Source of the DNA: Terana coerulea
Lineage: Eukaryota; Basidiomycota; Agaricomycetes; Polyporales; Phanerochaetaceae
Assembly: GCA_024811115.1 (NCBI GenBank)
Contig: JAKOGH010000645.1
Location: forward strand, 310,001 to 374,000
Direction: 5' to 3'
Length of the DNA: 64,000 nucleotides
The position numbers and the translations under genes were made by a program. This document shows positions 25,827 to 37,790 of this stretch, piece by piece (the stretch's first letter is position 1; every line of letters begins with the position of its first letter). The notes below the pieces were generated by a model. It ran no database searches. It was given only the letters and a program-made list of their open reading frames with translations, and was not told the DNA's origin.

Positions 25827-26182
25827 TCAATATAGCGGTGAGTGTGTGACGCTCGTCGCTTTCCGCGCTCATGCGGTACTCAGATACACATGTGCTAGGT
25901 AGTTGAAGCGTATCGGAAGCGGTGCCTGGCTATCAATTCGGAGACATGATTAAATTGAGCGTGCTTTATGTGAAAGGACGGAATGCTGAAATGTATTGCA
26001 ATTTTTCTGTGACATAGGTTGTTCTGGCAGATGCCAGATAGTACTTGACTAGTTATTTAATTCACATCCAGCTACCAAAAATTGAAAGCTCCAGCGTATG
26101 CCCATTGCTCACTGCTTCTGAGTCCTGGATTGAATGTTTGAACTTCGCATGTGGCTGCTGGGCCCAGGGCCATGGCATTTAA

Positions 26183-26203
26183 GGCTCCAACCCTTTACTT
26201 TAC
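26183..26203 (+). repeat. left terminal inverted repeat of the 26-kb MITE
   Basis: 21 bp, one mismatch with the right arm. Confidence 0.75.
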
Positions 26204-26900
26204 CTTTACAAAATATTTGTAGTTAAAGAGTAAAGAGTAAATAAAGGGTAGTAAACAGTTTATAAAGAGTAAAGACTACTTTGTAAAGTGTTTCCAGCGT
26301 CCACATCAAGTCCAGGTCCGCAGAATGTATTCTTAGTTACCCACAAAGCCACAGATAAATGTTCAGATTTTCAACTACCGCAGTTCCGGTGTGGTTTAAT
26401 GAGAAGGAGGTTTTGTCGATGTCAAAGCAGAACATTTTTGCTTGCGCCGGCGGCCGGGCTGAATCTAAGAGCAGGACTCAGAAATTGTTCAACAAGGAGC
26501 CATGTCAGGAGTGTCTGAGTGGCCTCCTATCAACTATTGGCAGCAACTATCACTGCTGACGTTATCACTGCACCATTATGAAGTTGTTGGTTCAGCGTCG
26601 AACGAGCTCGAGCACCTACTAGTGGGGCAATATCTCCGAGCTTTATCCGCTGCTCGCTATAGCAGTGCGTCCGAGTCCGTGCTGCGTGTTTGGACTTGTC
26701 CAAGATGTCGGCACCATCAGACATGTTGTTGCTGCACAACAGTCTACACCTACATTATTGTCTGGACGCTTGCAGCAATGAAGTACATGCCCCGGGCGAT
26801 ACCCTTTACATACTCTTTACTAAACAGTTTACACCCCTTTACGGCCGTTTTGTAGTTTAAAGGTAAAGGTAAAGGGTTGTAAAGAGTTTAAAAGAGTAAT

Positions 26901-26921
26901 TAAAGTAAATGGTTGGAGCCT
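26901..26921 (-). repeat. right terminal inverted repeat of the 26-kb MITE
   Basis: Reverse complement matches the left arm at 20 of 21 positions. Confidence 0.75.
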
Positions 26922-26979
26922 TACTACTGCTACCACTATACGTTAAAGCAAAAACAGTTTTCCGCCAAAACAAACCAAA

Positions 26980-27051
26980 TTCCGACACGGGGAATTGAAC
27001 CCCGGGCTATCGCGTGAGAGGCGATAATGTTAGCCACTACACCATATCGGA
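26980..27051 (-). tRNA. tRNA-Glu (anticodon CTC)
   Basis: 72 nt including the discriminator. On the minus strand it starts TCCGATATGG, has the anticodon loop CCTCTCACG (CTC) and the T-arm GGGGTTCAATTCCCC, and ends TGTCGGA. The acceptor stem pairs fully, with one T-G wobble. Internal box A (TGTAGTGGCTA) and box B (GGTTCAATTCC) are present, and a downstream T run can terminate Pol III. No intron. The body is identical to the copy at 52253-52324 on the other strand. Confidence 0.95.
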
Positions 27052-27344
27052 CTTGCTATGACCTCCTTAAATTAAATAATGTGCACAGCTGCGTTTGCTA
27101 TGGTTAAGCTAAGCAGCCCGATGAAGCTGTGTGAGTCATTGCGACCGACTCCGACATTGGACCAGCTCAGATTCCTCACTTTCTCCTTAGCTCACTACGT
27201 TGTCTCAAGCAGACAGATGTTTACACTATAGTCTCTGTACACATCGCATTCTGGGGAGACTTGGAGGTATGTTTGTGCTCAACGTTTAGCGTACGACCGC
27301 ACAGTCTAAACTAAAACATGGCCAGTTAGCATCGGAACGTCTGT
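27052..27344. other. F-box gene promoter, homologous to the inverted copy
   Basis: From about 27130 to 27344 this aligns with the reverse complement of 51318-51540. Shared blocks include GCTCAGATTCCTC, CTCACTACGTTGT, GGAGGTATGTT and TCAACGTTTA. This extends the duplication beyond the coding part. Confidence 0.6.
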
Positions 27345-28170
27345 ATGATGGTGGCGGTCAGCGCAAGTGACACCGCGGCTCGCGCAGAGGCCGTAGTGCG
27401 TCGTTGGTAACAGCGTATCCGTAGCCCAAAGCGCAGGTTGACCCGCTGTGTTCGCTGTCTGCCTCGGGGAGACTAGTCGTTGGACGCTATTCCCGGAGCT
27501 CCTCGACGAAGTCCTCTCTCACCTCCACCATGAGAATTGTCTCACTGCATGGGCCGAACCCTATCACGGAATGCAGGACCTCCACTCATGCACACTGGTG
27601 TCACGTTCTTGGAACGCCGCCGCAGTCCCTCATCTCTGGCGAAATGTCGTCTACTCTTTCCGCTACGAGCCCCACGAAGGATCTGCCAATGCAGCGGCTC
27701 CAGCTGTGCAGCTCGACACCCAGTCCTTCGCGCGTGCGAGGCCAGACGTCCGCTACAAAACCTTACCGATGTTCCTCGCCTTCGTTGAAACCCGTTCGTC
27801 TGTCCAGAGGAGCCTGCGTCGAATTGTGCTCGACGGCTGGGCAGCGTACGGGAATGACGCAGCTAGGGAACAACCTGGCGGACCTTTCGCCTCACCTCCG
27901 AAAGAGAACTCGATCGACACCTACTGGAGCAGCTTCTTACCCTCCTTCCGCGGCTTACTTGCCTGTATCTTGTCAATGTTGCTCTCATCAACAGACCTCG
28001 CGAGTGTCTGCTTGCGCCGTACTCTCTACGCGAAGTTCACATACCACATTACGTAGTGCACACGCACAATGTGTGGAGGACACGACCCTCCACAGGAATT
28101 GTCGCCCTCCTCCACTTCGGGAAGCTGGAAGAACTTCATAATCCCATGTCGTGTTGAACTCAGCGTGGGT
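27345..28170 (+). pseudogene. F-box protein gene, left copy, interrupted and probably truncated
   Basis: Start ATG 27345 (MMVAVSASDTAARAEAVVRR), an intron at 27407-27476, then RWTLFPELLDEVLSHLHHEN, CTLVSRSWNAAAVPHLWRNV, DVRYKTLPMFLAFVETRSS and RSLRRIVLDGWAAYGND. The N-terminal Leu/Pro pattern (FPELLDEVL, CTLVSRSWN, HLWRNVV) is the F-box fold, which binds Skp1 in SCF ubiquitin ligases. Close paralog of 49750-51317 on the other strand. The frame breaks near 27905 (AAAGAG where the paralog has AAAGGAG) and continues in another frame to about 28140 (GKLEELH). After that the similarity to the paralog ends abruptly. Whether the break is an assembly error or decay is open, but the lost C-terminal half argues for a partial duplicate. 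Confidence 0.65.
27407..27476 (+). other. intron-like insertion of 70 nt absent from the paralog
   Basis: Begins GTAACAG, has TTGACC as a possible branch site and ends GACTAG. Both junctions carry TCGTTGG (27401-27407 and 27477-27483), while the paralog reads straight through (GTGCGTCGCTGGACTC). Splicing keeps frame and adds two residues. Confidence 0.6.
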
Positions 28171-29715
28171 TCTGCAGGTCATCATACGACATGGCACCCG
28201 TATCCCTGTACCGTCCCTCTCTGCGCTGCAGACACAGGCGAAGGCATGGAGCGCTTGAACTGCAACTTGTTACCGCTCTCTGCAGATCCGAATACGGTGC
28301 TCTGGGCACCCGTGGCGAAGTGGAGCCTTGTCGTCGCAGGCTTGAGCGATTTGGCTCGTGCGATCGGCCCACCAAGGTCCTCGCAAGACGTTGTCGTGTC
28401 TCACGAAGCAAACCAAGTCTATGGTCCTTTGGTCTCCCGTTTCTTGTCTGGGCACGGTGCGCACGACGAGACGCCGACTGGCATCCGAGAAGACTATGCC
28501 TAGGTTTCGCAGAAGCTCGTGATGCAAACTTATGAAGGCCTGACCGACGTGTATTGTGAAGGAAACCGGTGGGACATCTCGAGTCTCTGCATCGCTTTCT
28601 ACCTCCGACAAGACATTGGACCTATCCTCTTTGACATTTCTTCTGTGCCTCCTATGAGCTACGACTGCCTCGTCGACGAACTCAGCTCCCTGTCCAGATA
28701 TCCTCTCGCGACATCTCTCGCCTCGCCTCCCTCATGTGAACTTCTGTCTGCACAATTTGCTCCCCGTGACACCATGCACTTACGATCACCCTCGCCTTGC
28801 TTCTGGAATTGAGCTTCACGTCGTCACCGGTGCTCTCACCCGGTCTCAAAGTCCCCACCCCAAGCCTGAAGACCTGCGGAGACTCCTGTCATGCCTCTTT
28901 GTGCAGCTCCGGGTCTACTCTTCCGACACCGGAGGTTTGACTTGTCACCCTCTGGATCGTCGCTGCTCAAGTGACACATGCCAAATACGCACATGTCGTT
29001 CAATGCTATATACAAATCACTTCACTCGGACTTACGGCAATATGATCGTCGCAAATCAAGCTCCGAGAGAGAAACAGTTCAAGAGGCACTCGCACATCCA
29101 TCTGCCGTATTCCGCGCCTCTTAGGCACTTCGTGACGCTAGGTTAGGCTTCAGTTGGTTTCGACATCTTCTGCCTGGCGGCTGCTTTCACCGCAGACGTA
29201 CTTTACGTGCCGCGAACGCTATGCTTAGTATCTGGGCAAATCTAAGAGGCACCTTCTCGGCACTTTACTTGCCACGCTGTGCTGATTATCCCGCGTGCCA
29301 ATCATGCATTATGAGCGGGGCCAGTTACATGCCCTCCGCCTCCCACGGCGAGTGCATGCTCAGCTCCTTGTACGTGTTCCTAGGCATAATGAACATGATG
29401 TTGGGCATCACTTAGACTATCCTTGGATGAGTGTGGCCGGTGCCTGCCCGAGGCCAGAGTCAGAGTCAAAGCAGTGCCAAGAAAACCAGAGTACTCGCCC
29501 AAATAAGGAAGGCGTATACGAACGATCGTTCCGGGTGTCTACCGCGACTTGCTTCACTCCAGCTTCGTCCACGCTCTCCCACAGGTTCTGCTCCCCCAGA
29601 AGCTGAAGAGCAACGCCACAGATACACGCCGTAGCGCGGCAACACAAGACAAGGACAGCACCACCCGGTCACACGCGGGACTTTTTCGATTCGAGCACCG
29701 TCACCATACGCACAA
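28171..29715. other. no confident gene
   Basis: Short plus-strand frames (for example 28519-28812 and 28736-29146) might be remains of an F-box C-terminal part, but I cannot align them with the paralog. The last few hundred bases are promoter of the TANGO2-like gene. Confidence 0.3.
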
Positions 29716-30886
29716 TGTGTGTGGGCTTCTGGTCACTGGAGCACCCAGAGTATGCGCTGTACGTACGCCGCACCTGCGCTGGCTGCGGACACGCCTGCAT
29801 GCCGCCCCCTGACGCTGACCGCCGTGTGCGCGCCCCCCAGGATTCTGTGCAGCAACAGGGATGAATACCTCTCCCGCCCGACCACGGACGCGCACTTCCA
29901 CTCCTTCGCGCGGGCGGGGGCCCCTGAGCTCGGGAGCGGGAGCGTGCTCTCCGGCCGGGACCTCCGCGCGGGCGGGACGTGGCTGGGCGTGAGCCGCGCC
30001 GGCCGCGTCGCGTTCTTGTACGCCGCCCCTGTCCTCCTTGCGTGCGCGGCGCGCTGGTAGCACCTAACCATGGGACTATGACAGGACGAACATCACCGAG
30101 GAGCACCGGCCGTACGCGTCCACGCGCGGCGACCTCGCCTCGTCGTTCCTGCTGCCCGACCGCCCGGACGAGACGCTGCGCGAGCACGTCGCCGCGGCCG
30201 TCGCGCGCAACACGGCGTACGCGGGCTTCAACCTGCTGCTGCTCGCTCCGCGGGCGCAGACAGACACAGCGGAGGCGGCGCTGGCGTACGACGCGGCGTA
30301 CGTCACGAACCACGGCGGCGGCGGCGTCCTCGCCGCGCGCCCGCTCACGGACGCGGAGCGGCAGGGCGGGGCGCTGTCGAACGGCGTCGACGGGCGCGGC
30401 GCCGAGGCGTGGCCCAAGGTGCAACACGGCACGCAGCTCTTCCAGGACGTCGTGCGGACGAGCGCGAAGACTCCAGAGGCGGACCTCGTGGAGCGGTTGT
30501 TCGAGCTCTTGACGTGGGTATTTCGCATGCCGCCTTCGCGCGTGTTGTGTGCGTCTGCTGAGCCTTCTTCTGTTCTGCCCATCCCACGCCCCCGTTTTCC
30601 TTTCCCATCGAAAGCTGGCGAAGCGACGTCGCGCCCCGCGCCCGCGCGGAGCTGAGGAACACCATCCAGATCGAGCCGCTGCAGGTTCCTTCTGCCAAAC
30701 TCGGCCGACGGGCCCTACTATGGCACGAGGCTGGCGACGGTCATCCTGGTGCGCCGAGACGGCTCGGTGGCTTTCCACGAGCGGGACGTGTGGACGTTGG
30801 GCGAGGACGGTCGGGTCGCGAGAGGAGACAGGCAGAACGACCGGGCACGCAAGTTCCAGCTGGATGTTCGTGAGCAGGCACGATAG
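29716..30886 (+). CDS. TANGO2-like NRDE protein
   Basis: ATG 29716 gives MCVGFWSLEHPEYAL; after an intron comes LCSNRDEYLSRPTTDAHFHS (the NRDE motif that names the family) and then SVLSGRDLRAGGTWLGV. A second intron leads to TNITEEHRPY, then SRGDLASSFLL-like sequence, YAGFNLLLLA, VTNHGG, ALSNGV and WPKVQHGTQLF. A third leads to ARAELRNTIQIEPLQVPSA and the tail YYGTRLATVILVRRDGSVAF, with stop TAG 30884-30886. All family landmarks are in order and the length fits. TANGO2 proteins are tied to Golgi/ER organisation and, more recently, to heme or lipid handling; the reaction is unsettled. One frame break at the AAA run 30697-30699 (one A too many) looks like an assembly error. The locus is notably GC-rich. 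Confidence 0.85.
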
Positions 30887-31218
30887 CATAGGGCGCATGT
30901 ACAATGACATGAAGCATGACGAGAGAAGATACACGTGAGAATCTACAGGAAGACACGGATACGAGCGGCAGTCTAAATAAGAGATCAGAAGACCCAGAAG
31001 ACCCAGAGGATATCATCGTAGAGCTACAGCAACAGCGGAGCAGGGCAAGATGGACGCGGAGCGACGAGAAGGAAGGGAGCCCCCATAAATGATCGGCGTT
31101 CGACTGCGGCAACGACCTGGCGCGGGGGTGCCCGCGATGGGCAGGATAGGGGCGCCGCCCGTGGCGTGCACGACGAAGGCCTCGCCGGGCGCGCGTGACG
31201 CACGGGAGAAGGGCGCGC

Positions 31219-32640
31219 CTAGCTGATGTGATACGTCTTGTGATAGATCCCGCCGTCCGCTGGCGAGACCGGGAAGTACGAGTCGTACTGGCTGCTCGGC
31301 GCCGCGATCGCGGGCCAGTCGTGGCCGAGCGCGCCCGGCATGCTCGAGTGGCTCGACGTCGACACGGGCGAGAGCAGCTCGCTCTCGGGCGTCGAGAGCG
31401 TGTCGAACGGCGTCGGCGGCGTCTCCTCGCCCGTCCCACCGCTGTCAGGCGCACCCATTCAGTTTCGTGATGCGGGCGCATGAGAGAGAACAAAGGGACG
31501 CACTGCATCAGGTCGTTCAGCTGCGCGATGCGCTTCAGGATCACGCAGTTGTGCCGCGTCGTGTGCTCCGGCAGCTGGCGCAGGAGCTCGATCGTGCTCT
31601 GCAGCTGGTGCGTGAGCGAGATGAGCGGGTGGCCCCGCCGCGGGGTTGGTCAGGCAGGTGCACGACGACTCGCTGAGCGAGTCGGAGCGCATGCCGTAGG
31701 GTTGGTGGTAGTACACGTCCGACGGGGCCGTTGACAGACTCGACTGTCGTGTATGTGGGTAGCTCATCGACGAGCTGGAGGAGGATGGCGAGTAGTGCAT
31801 GTCCCCCGATGGCGGGCAGTCGAAGGGCATCTGTGGCGCTGGCGACGGCGACATACGGTACAGCTGTGGTTGGTGTTGTTGCTGCTGCTGCTGCTGCTCA
31901 TTTGCTTGCTCTTGCTTCACCGGTGACGAGCCCTCGAGCTGCCGCTGCCGTTGGAAGAGCGCCGTTCGTCTCGTTGATCGCGAGTGCCATTTTTCGGAGG
32001 CGTCTCCCTCGCAGAAGGACGGGTCTGCCCATCGTGGATGCGGCTTGCCTTTGGGGAGGATTAGCGTGGCTCTTCTCAGAGGTGACAGATGATGCGTACC
32101 TCGAAGCTCGCGGACAAGGCTCTCGAGTTCTGCGATTCTGTTGCGAAGACGGGTGGTCTCGTCGATGTTTGGGTCATCCCTGAGAGGTGGTTAGCCACTG
32201 CACATGCCTAGTAGTGTGCTATGGTACACACCTAGCAGCGGGGTCGTCGACTTCATAGACGCATAGGCCCGTCTAGACACACATCAATCAATACTGGAAG
32301 CTATGCCAAGGGCATAGGTGCGTACCAGGCCGAGTTGGATGCAGCGCGAACAGGGGCGTTTCCTATCGCACTGAAGTGAAGGATGTTAGCAGCAGCCCAT
32401 GTACTTTGGCTGCGAGAGGCATACCTTGCGCTTGGAGGTGTGGCAGTTGAGGCAGGACTGGGTGGTCCTGTTGCGGCGACTGCAAAAGAAGATCAGCGAT
32501 CGAGTTGCTATATCTGTGAAAAGTCGGACATACCGCTTGCGGTGGTCGATTTCGACGCCGAGGTCAAAGTCCATGATTTCGCCCTTGAACTGGAGGGGAG
32601 CCATGCCTGCGCTGGTGGTGTTTGCAGAGTCTGAAGACAT
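31219..32640 (-). CDS. Zn(II)2Cys6 fungal transcription factor
   Basis: ATG 32640 gives MSSDSANTTSAGMAPLQF. The binuclear cluster is assembled from three exons: RRNRTTQSCLNCHTSKRKC, DRKRPCSRCIQLGL and TGLCVYEVDDP. This gives the exact C-x2-C-x6-C-x5-C-x2-C-x8-C spacing. RDDPNIDETTRLRNRIAELE follows as a coiled-coil dimerisation segment, then HPRWADPSFCEGDASEKWHS. A Gln-rich part (CAG repeat near 31890) and a Ser-rich activation-like region come next. TRHNCVILKRIAQLNDLM leads to the C-terminus SPADGGIYHKTYHIS (stop 31219-31221). No fungal-specific middle homology domain is seen. The CCCC run at 31633-31636 breaks the frame by one base, probably an error. It should bind CGG-type sites; targets are unknown. 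Confidence 0.85.
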
Positions 32641-35600
32641 CCGGAAGAAGGTGGCGGGCAGGGGAGCTGTTGAGAGGCCGGTGAGGAAGTGAGGACAGGT
32701 TGTGATTTGGCCCAGGACTTTATGTTCGGGTGTTAGCGCCAGAAAAGCTTGCAGTCGAGATGCATTTGATCTCTGTTCGTCGTTTCTACCGGACACCCAT
32801 TCAACATGCCGTGCCGAACTGGGGGCTTGGTCTACACGCCGCCTCGTCCCTGAGCTTCGTGTGATTCGCTCCAGAAGGGTGCCCACCCAGGATTTCGCCG
32901 GCGCCGTGACCAGCCATAACGTACACTCAAACTCAAGGAGCCCGTTCGGCACAGCGGCCCCTCGCAAGGGCTGATTAGATTCACAGCACAACATATTATT
33001 ATTCCGCACACTGTGCCGACGTTCTGCACCTCGGGGTGCCATCAATCACGCTATGCCCCCCTGTCCGCGGTCCCCAGGTACCATTCCCAGACCCACACCG
33101 CCTTGTATTAATCCCGAATGCGACAGCACGTCCGGAGATCCCAGAGCCACCGACTGCTTAGCCTCGCAAACACCCGACCGCCTAGGACGCTCGCAACAAA
33201 CCCAATTATTCCCCTCGCACCTGATGACCGCCCCTCCAGACCGCCAGAGCCCGTCACGAGCGGGCGGGGCCCCTCGCGAAACTCCTGGGTGAGGGCGCCC
33301 GACCGGGGCTTGTACAGACCTTTTACGTACGCATTTCCCTCACCGGGTCTGAACCTTGCAATACCATTGGCCGGCCCCCGTTACCGCCAGAGCCAGTCGG
33401 AGACCTCACTTTAAGTTGCAGTCTCCCGTCGATCAAAGGCGTCAGTGCTTGATCAGGCTAGTGTATATCAGTGCCGAGGTCAGCGTGCGGCAGAAGCCTG
33501 CCGCCCTCCGTCGCCGCGAACGATGACGGTGTCGCGATGGCTGCCTGGAGGGGGAACGGGCATATGAGCTCTGATGTCGTGTCGCAGCGACTGAACGGGC
33601 CCCACCGCGAAACGCCAGGGCTCGCAGGCTTTGTTGCGGTGGCGGGGACAAAGTTTCCCTGGGACGCCGGACGCCGTAAAGGAGCCGCGGCGCAGGCCTG
33701 ATCACGGAGAAGATAAGCAACTTGCCGCACTGTGAATGCCGGGCCCACCGAATGAGCTGGTATCTTGCAATGTCGACGACCGTTCGGGGAGCCGCCCATC
33801 CGCGGAGCCATCGATCATATGTATACACATATACCCGTTTCGGGGCGTCCGTAGGGTAGGCGTGAAGCTGGTATGAAACATCAGAGTGTGGCGTCGCGGC
33901 CCAGCGTCCTGTATTGGGTTTTCTGATCAGGACGTGCACGTTGGTACCGGGTGGGGTACAATAGCGCTGCGTCGTAACGTAACCCTGCAGCAAGAATAGC
34001 GACGGAGGCGGTCAGTGCACTGATACCATGCAACGCCTCGCCGGAGGCTCCGCGCATGTGTCGGGACACACGTACAACGGCTCCTCCACACTCTATCGAA
34101 CTCCGGAGGAAGCCCCAGAGGCCATCACTGTCTGATATGAAGCGCCAATTCGCGGCAAGTGCCAGCACTCCCCCTGAGGCATGAGCTTCGCCTTCAAGGA
34201 GGCGACCTGCCCAGTGCGGCGAGGTCCAGAGCTCCGTCCAGCTCCGAGCGACTGACAAGACATCGGACGAACGCAGTGCACGAAATATGTTGCGTCGTTC
34301 AAGGCCTGACAAGGAGCACTGCGCCAGTGAACGACGACGAGGTGCTGGGACAGCGCGTCGGGACAAGTAGCCGGAGGATTGACGGTTGCCGCCGGGCACA
34401 TACATACGGCAGACGGACGCCTGCCCCGGTAAAGCAAATGGATCCAGGTCATCGGTAGGGCGAGATACACTTTGGGATCCACTGCATCAGGGGAGCAATC
34501 AGTGGGACAGGGGACATGGCTTGTCTCGGACAGCATGCGCGCCCGCGGCAGGCGAAGCCATCCATTGGCGCGATTGCGCACTGTGCACTGTGTGAGGATC
34601 AGGCATAGAGCGAGTGACCCTGAAACCTATGCATTTGTAGGCGTTGTATCTGGCCCTGCGTCGCGGCGGGGAGCCGGGCGTCGGTGGCCTCATACGGGTC
34701 TGTGACTGCGTGCGCAGAGCACGCACAATTGCTGACGAATTCCATTTGCTCTGTGCACGCAGCAACAGCCCGACGGCCTCGGCGGATCAGCCAAGATGCA
34801 AGCTCTCATCTGAGGGCTTCATGTGTGGCACCTGGTGAATGAGAGTCAGACCACAAGCGACAACGTGACAAGGAGCCCGTGGGGGCGCACCTTGCGCTGG
34901 AGCTCATGTTCCAGCAATATTCGAAGGCTTCTACATGTTCGCCGTCGGCTTCGAATGCATACATATCATGGAGGCGCAGGGTTGCTGGCAAAGTTACGGC
35001 GGCGAAGGCGCTAGACTGGCGCCGGTTTTGTGTGCATCTATTTGGCTCTTTACCGGAATAGTAGAATCTTTCTCACGCCGCAGCTGAGCAACGTTCACGG
35101 CTTCCGAGTCTCCTGAACATCCATCCCATACCAGCCCGTCTATCGCATGTTCGCAGCAGGGTCGGCCACTAAACAGAAAGTGCTGAGCGCTGAGGAGCAT
35201 TGCTCCATCTGACCCGTGCGCGGTGAAGTGAAACTGGAGTTGAGACTTTACACCCCTTCGGCAGGTATTTCTGACCGCTGCTCTCTGCTACTAGCAAATG
35301 GCCATATTCGCGGCTTGTTGTGCCGAATAAAGCTCTCATGAGGCTAGCGAGCTATTTTAAGTACAGCCCATTCCCAGCTATTTCGTCAGGAATCCGTCCC
35401 GAGGTGCGACGAGGTGCGTCTCGTTCATTCGGACGGCGGCGGGCTGCATTGATCGCCTTGACGCCACAAGTCCTGCACAGGCTTAGCTGGGTCCTGGAAG
35501 AGCCGTCTCGCGATCCTTGATTGCCCCGCGGCCGGCCCCCAGAAACCGTATGTCACGATCCGCCGGTGTGCTGCTAGAACGGCGATTGCCTCTCGGTCGC

Positions 35601-37790
35601 CGGGAACGCAGAGGGGCGCGGGTCGCCTGCACATACGGACATCTCCACGACCCATAATACACACCCGCGGCGCTCGCCCCCAAGCGAAAGTTCAGACGGC
35701 GCGCCCACAAGAACAGAGGGGTTCTGCAGGGTGCCGTGCGTGCCGACCAGCGTCGCTGCGCCCTCCGACACAACCGAGCTGGCTCGGAACGGTGGGCCGT
35801 GACGAGATTTCATCTCTCTACACAGCACGTCGAGCTCCGGATTAGCATCCGAGTCGCATTGCACGGCTCCTGGTATACAGGGCGCGTCCAAAAGGCATCT
35901 CCCGCGCCGGATCCTTTGGAACAGCTTTGTGGATGAGTAACGTGTATGACTCCCTCACTGCGAAGGGACGTGCCTTCCCACCCTGGAAGTGTGGAGTCGC
36001 TCAGCGCAAAGCTTACCTTAGTCTCAACTTTAACAGCCGGGGCCCTGATAGTGCGGTGGGGTGTTTGATGGCCGACCTCTATAGCTCCTATGAAGCCACT
36101 GGCCGTCCACTCCTCCGTCATCCGCTCGAAGCATGCCGCTGCGCGCCGCCTCGCCCATCTACCCATCCCCGTGCGCTGTCGCGACGACGGCCAGAGCGCA
36201 TCAGAAACGTCCGCGAGAGCCTGTTTGGCAGTGCCGGATGTCGGTGCGGTCGCTGTTCTTCTCGTGTTGGCCTGCATGTCCTGACAGATGTCCCGCGCGC
36301 AGCGTTTAGTAATTGCGCTTGTCGACCCTGAGCGTGCAACCACTGTGCACGGCACCCTCCATTGCACGGCGCGATGGTCTTCCTTAGTATGTGAAACTGT
36401 AGCCGCGCAGCCTCAGCCCTCTGGTGCACTTGAAACGCATGGACTATTGTTTCTTTAGCAGCGAGATGTGTGCGGAGTGGCGGCCAGTGGCGCAGTCCAT
36501 GACGTGTCTGGGGCAAGTGGCTTCGCTTGCTTTTATTCGCAGATAGATCCCCGCCGTCCCAACGCAATCAGCGTGCCCGCTTCCGCGATCGCGGCTGCCT
36601 TTCGCAGACAGCCTTTAGAGACGGCCGTGCGCATCTGCCTGCCAAGGCAGAACCGTGCCGCCAGGGTTCTCCGGACGTAACGCGGGGGGTTAAGCATCGG
36701 GCGGGCGGCCGTGGGCGCGTGCGCATTGCAGAAGGGCCTCGCGGGACGGAAAGTGAAGAGAATCGCACGGCGGCGCGCTGCTGCCCGGCAGCCCGGAGCG
36801 GGCTTCCGGTCGCGCTGCCTATTTAGTCCCCGACGATCCGAGGCCCACCGTCCCGAGCTCCTTACGCTGTGCAAAAAGTTTCGCACATCTGCACGCTACG
36901 CATCCCCGTCGTCGCCCATTGCATCGGGCGGCGCAGGTCAATTAGGCGACGGCGCGTCGAGGATCATGAAGTGCTGCTTCTTGTGGCAGGCTGTGTTGAC
37001 AAACTGGGCAGACGTGGGCTTGCCTCGGTGCAATGCTCGGGCTGGAGCTGGAGATCGTGGACGGTGTATGTAGGGACGAGGAGGCCAGCGCCGGTGCCGA
37101 AGTCCAAGTATTTTGGGTGCCCTTCTGCCGCTACGATCAGTGCAAGGGTTTGCAGATGCCGAGAAGAGCACTATTCCTGCCCGGGCGGCTGGACGCCTCC
37201 CAGCCACTTGGCTGGGCAGCTCAAGACTCAAGTCACCGAGTGCCCCCGCGCAATCTCCCTGCGATCTATGGCAAATGGCCGGTCGGTCTCACAGCATTCT
37301 GCCGACGTGTGTCGGGTCGGCGTATTCCATGCTGTTCAATCTTGAACCCTAAACCGTCTCAATCACGGCTGCTCACCGGGCAGGCTGCTGTTGTAAATCT
37401 CGGGAGATGGGCCGGACTTTGTGTGTATTAATGTTCGTCGCTCAGGTACTTTGTCTCACACAGCGCGCGATCGTCCCGACCTTCCGAAGGCTCGAAGAGA
37501 TGCGCATTGAGCAAGGTAAACATACGTAGGTGCAGAGCATGAAGTCATGTATAGCAGTTGGACCGAGCTTCCTATCCGTCATCGCTGTGTCAGGTCCCGA
37601 ACAACTTGCGTGCACGACAACGCGCACCTTCAAATTCTACCATCCGTGTGCGAGCACTATTGCGCCTTCGGCTTCGTCTTCCGTATCTGCCGACGCAGAA
37701 ACTTTCTGACGCTAGGGACGCCAAACTGCAGCGCGGGACGCACCCCGCGCAGCCAATCAGTCTCGCGGGCCCACAAGCGCGTGTGAAAGG
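32641..37790. other. 5-kb region without a recognisable gene
   Basis: The first few hundred bases are promoter of the Zn2Cys6 gene. The rest is GC-rich with many medium-length overlapping frames on both strands (up to about 185 codons). None shows a family motif, signal peptide or splice-joined protein I could follow. No TIRs or LTRs were found by eye. Confidence 0.4.

Larger units (their letters stand above)
26183..26921. mobile_element. non-autonomous TIR element (MITE-like), 739 bp
   Basis: The ends are inverted repeats: 26183 reads AGGCTCCAACCCTTTACTTT and the reverse complement of the right end reads AGGCTCCAACCATTTACTTT, 20 of 21 matching. The element is flanked by TA on both sides (26181-26182, 26922-26923), which fits a Tc1/mariner-type TA target. 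About 100 bp inside each end is packed with GTAAAG/CTTTAC motifs and an AAACAGTTTA half-palindrome, extending the inverted similarity. The interior has no transposase or other protein I recognise. The superfamily is inferred only from the flanking TA and the ends. Confidence 0.75.

Noticed and set aside
26502..26855. 117-codon frame inside the 26-kb TIR element.
   Set aside because: No resemblance to a transposase (no DDE/DDD or DNA-binding pattern); the element looks non-autonomous.
29669..30934. 421-codon minus-strand frame opposite the TANGO2-like gene.
   Set aside because: Arg-rich antisense shadow in a very GC-rich locus; the plus strand has a conserved spliced protein.
33442..36567. 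Several minus-strand frames of 150-185 codons.
   Set aside because: They overlap in several frames, lack family patterns and show no joinable splice sites.
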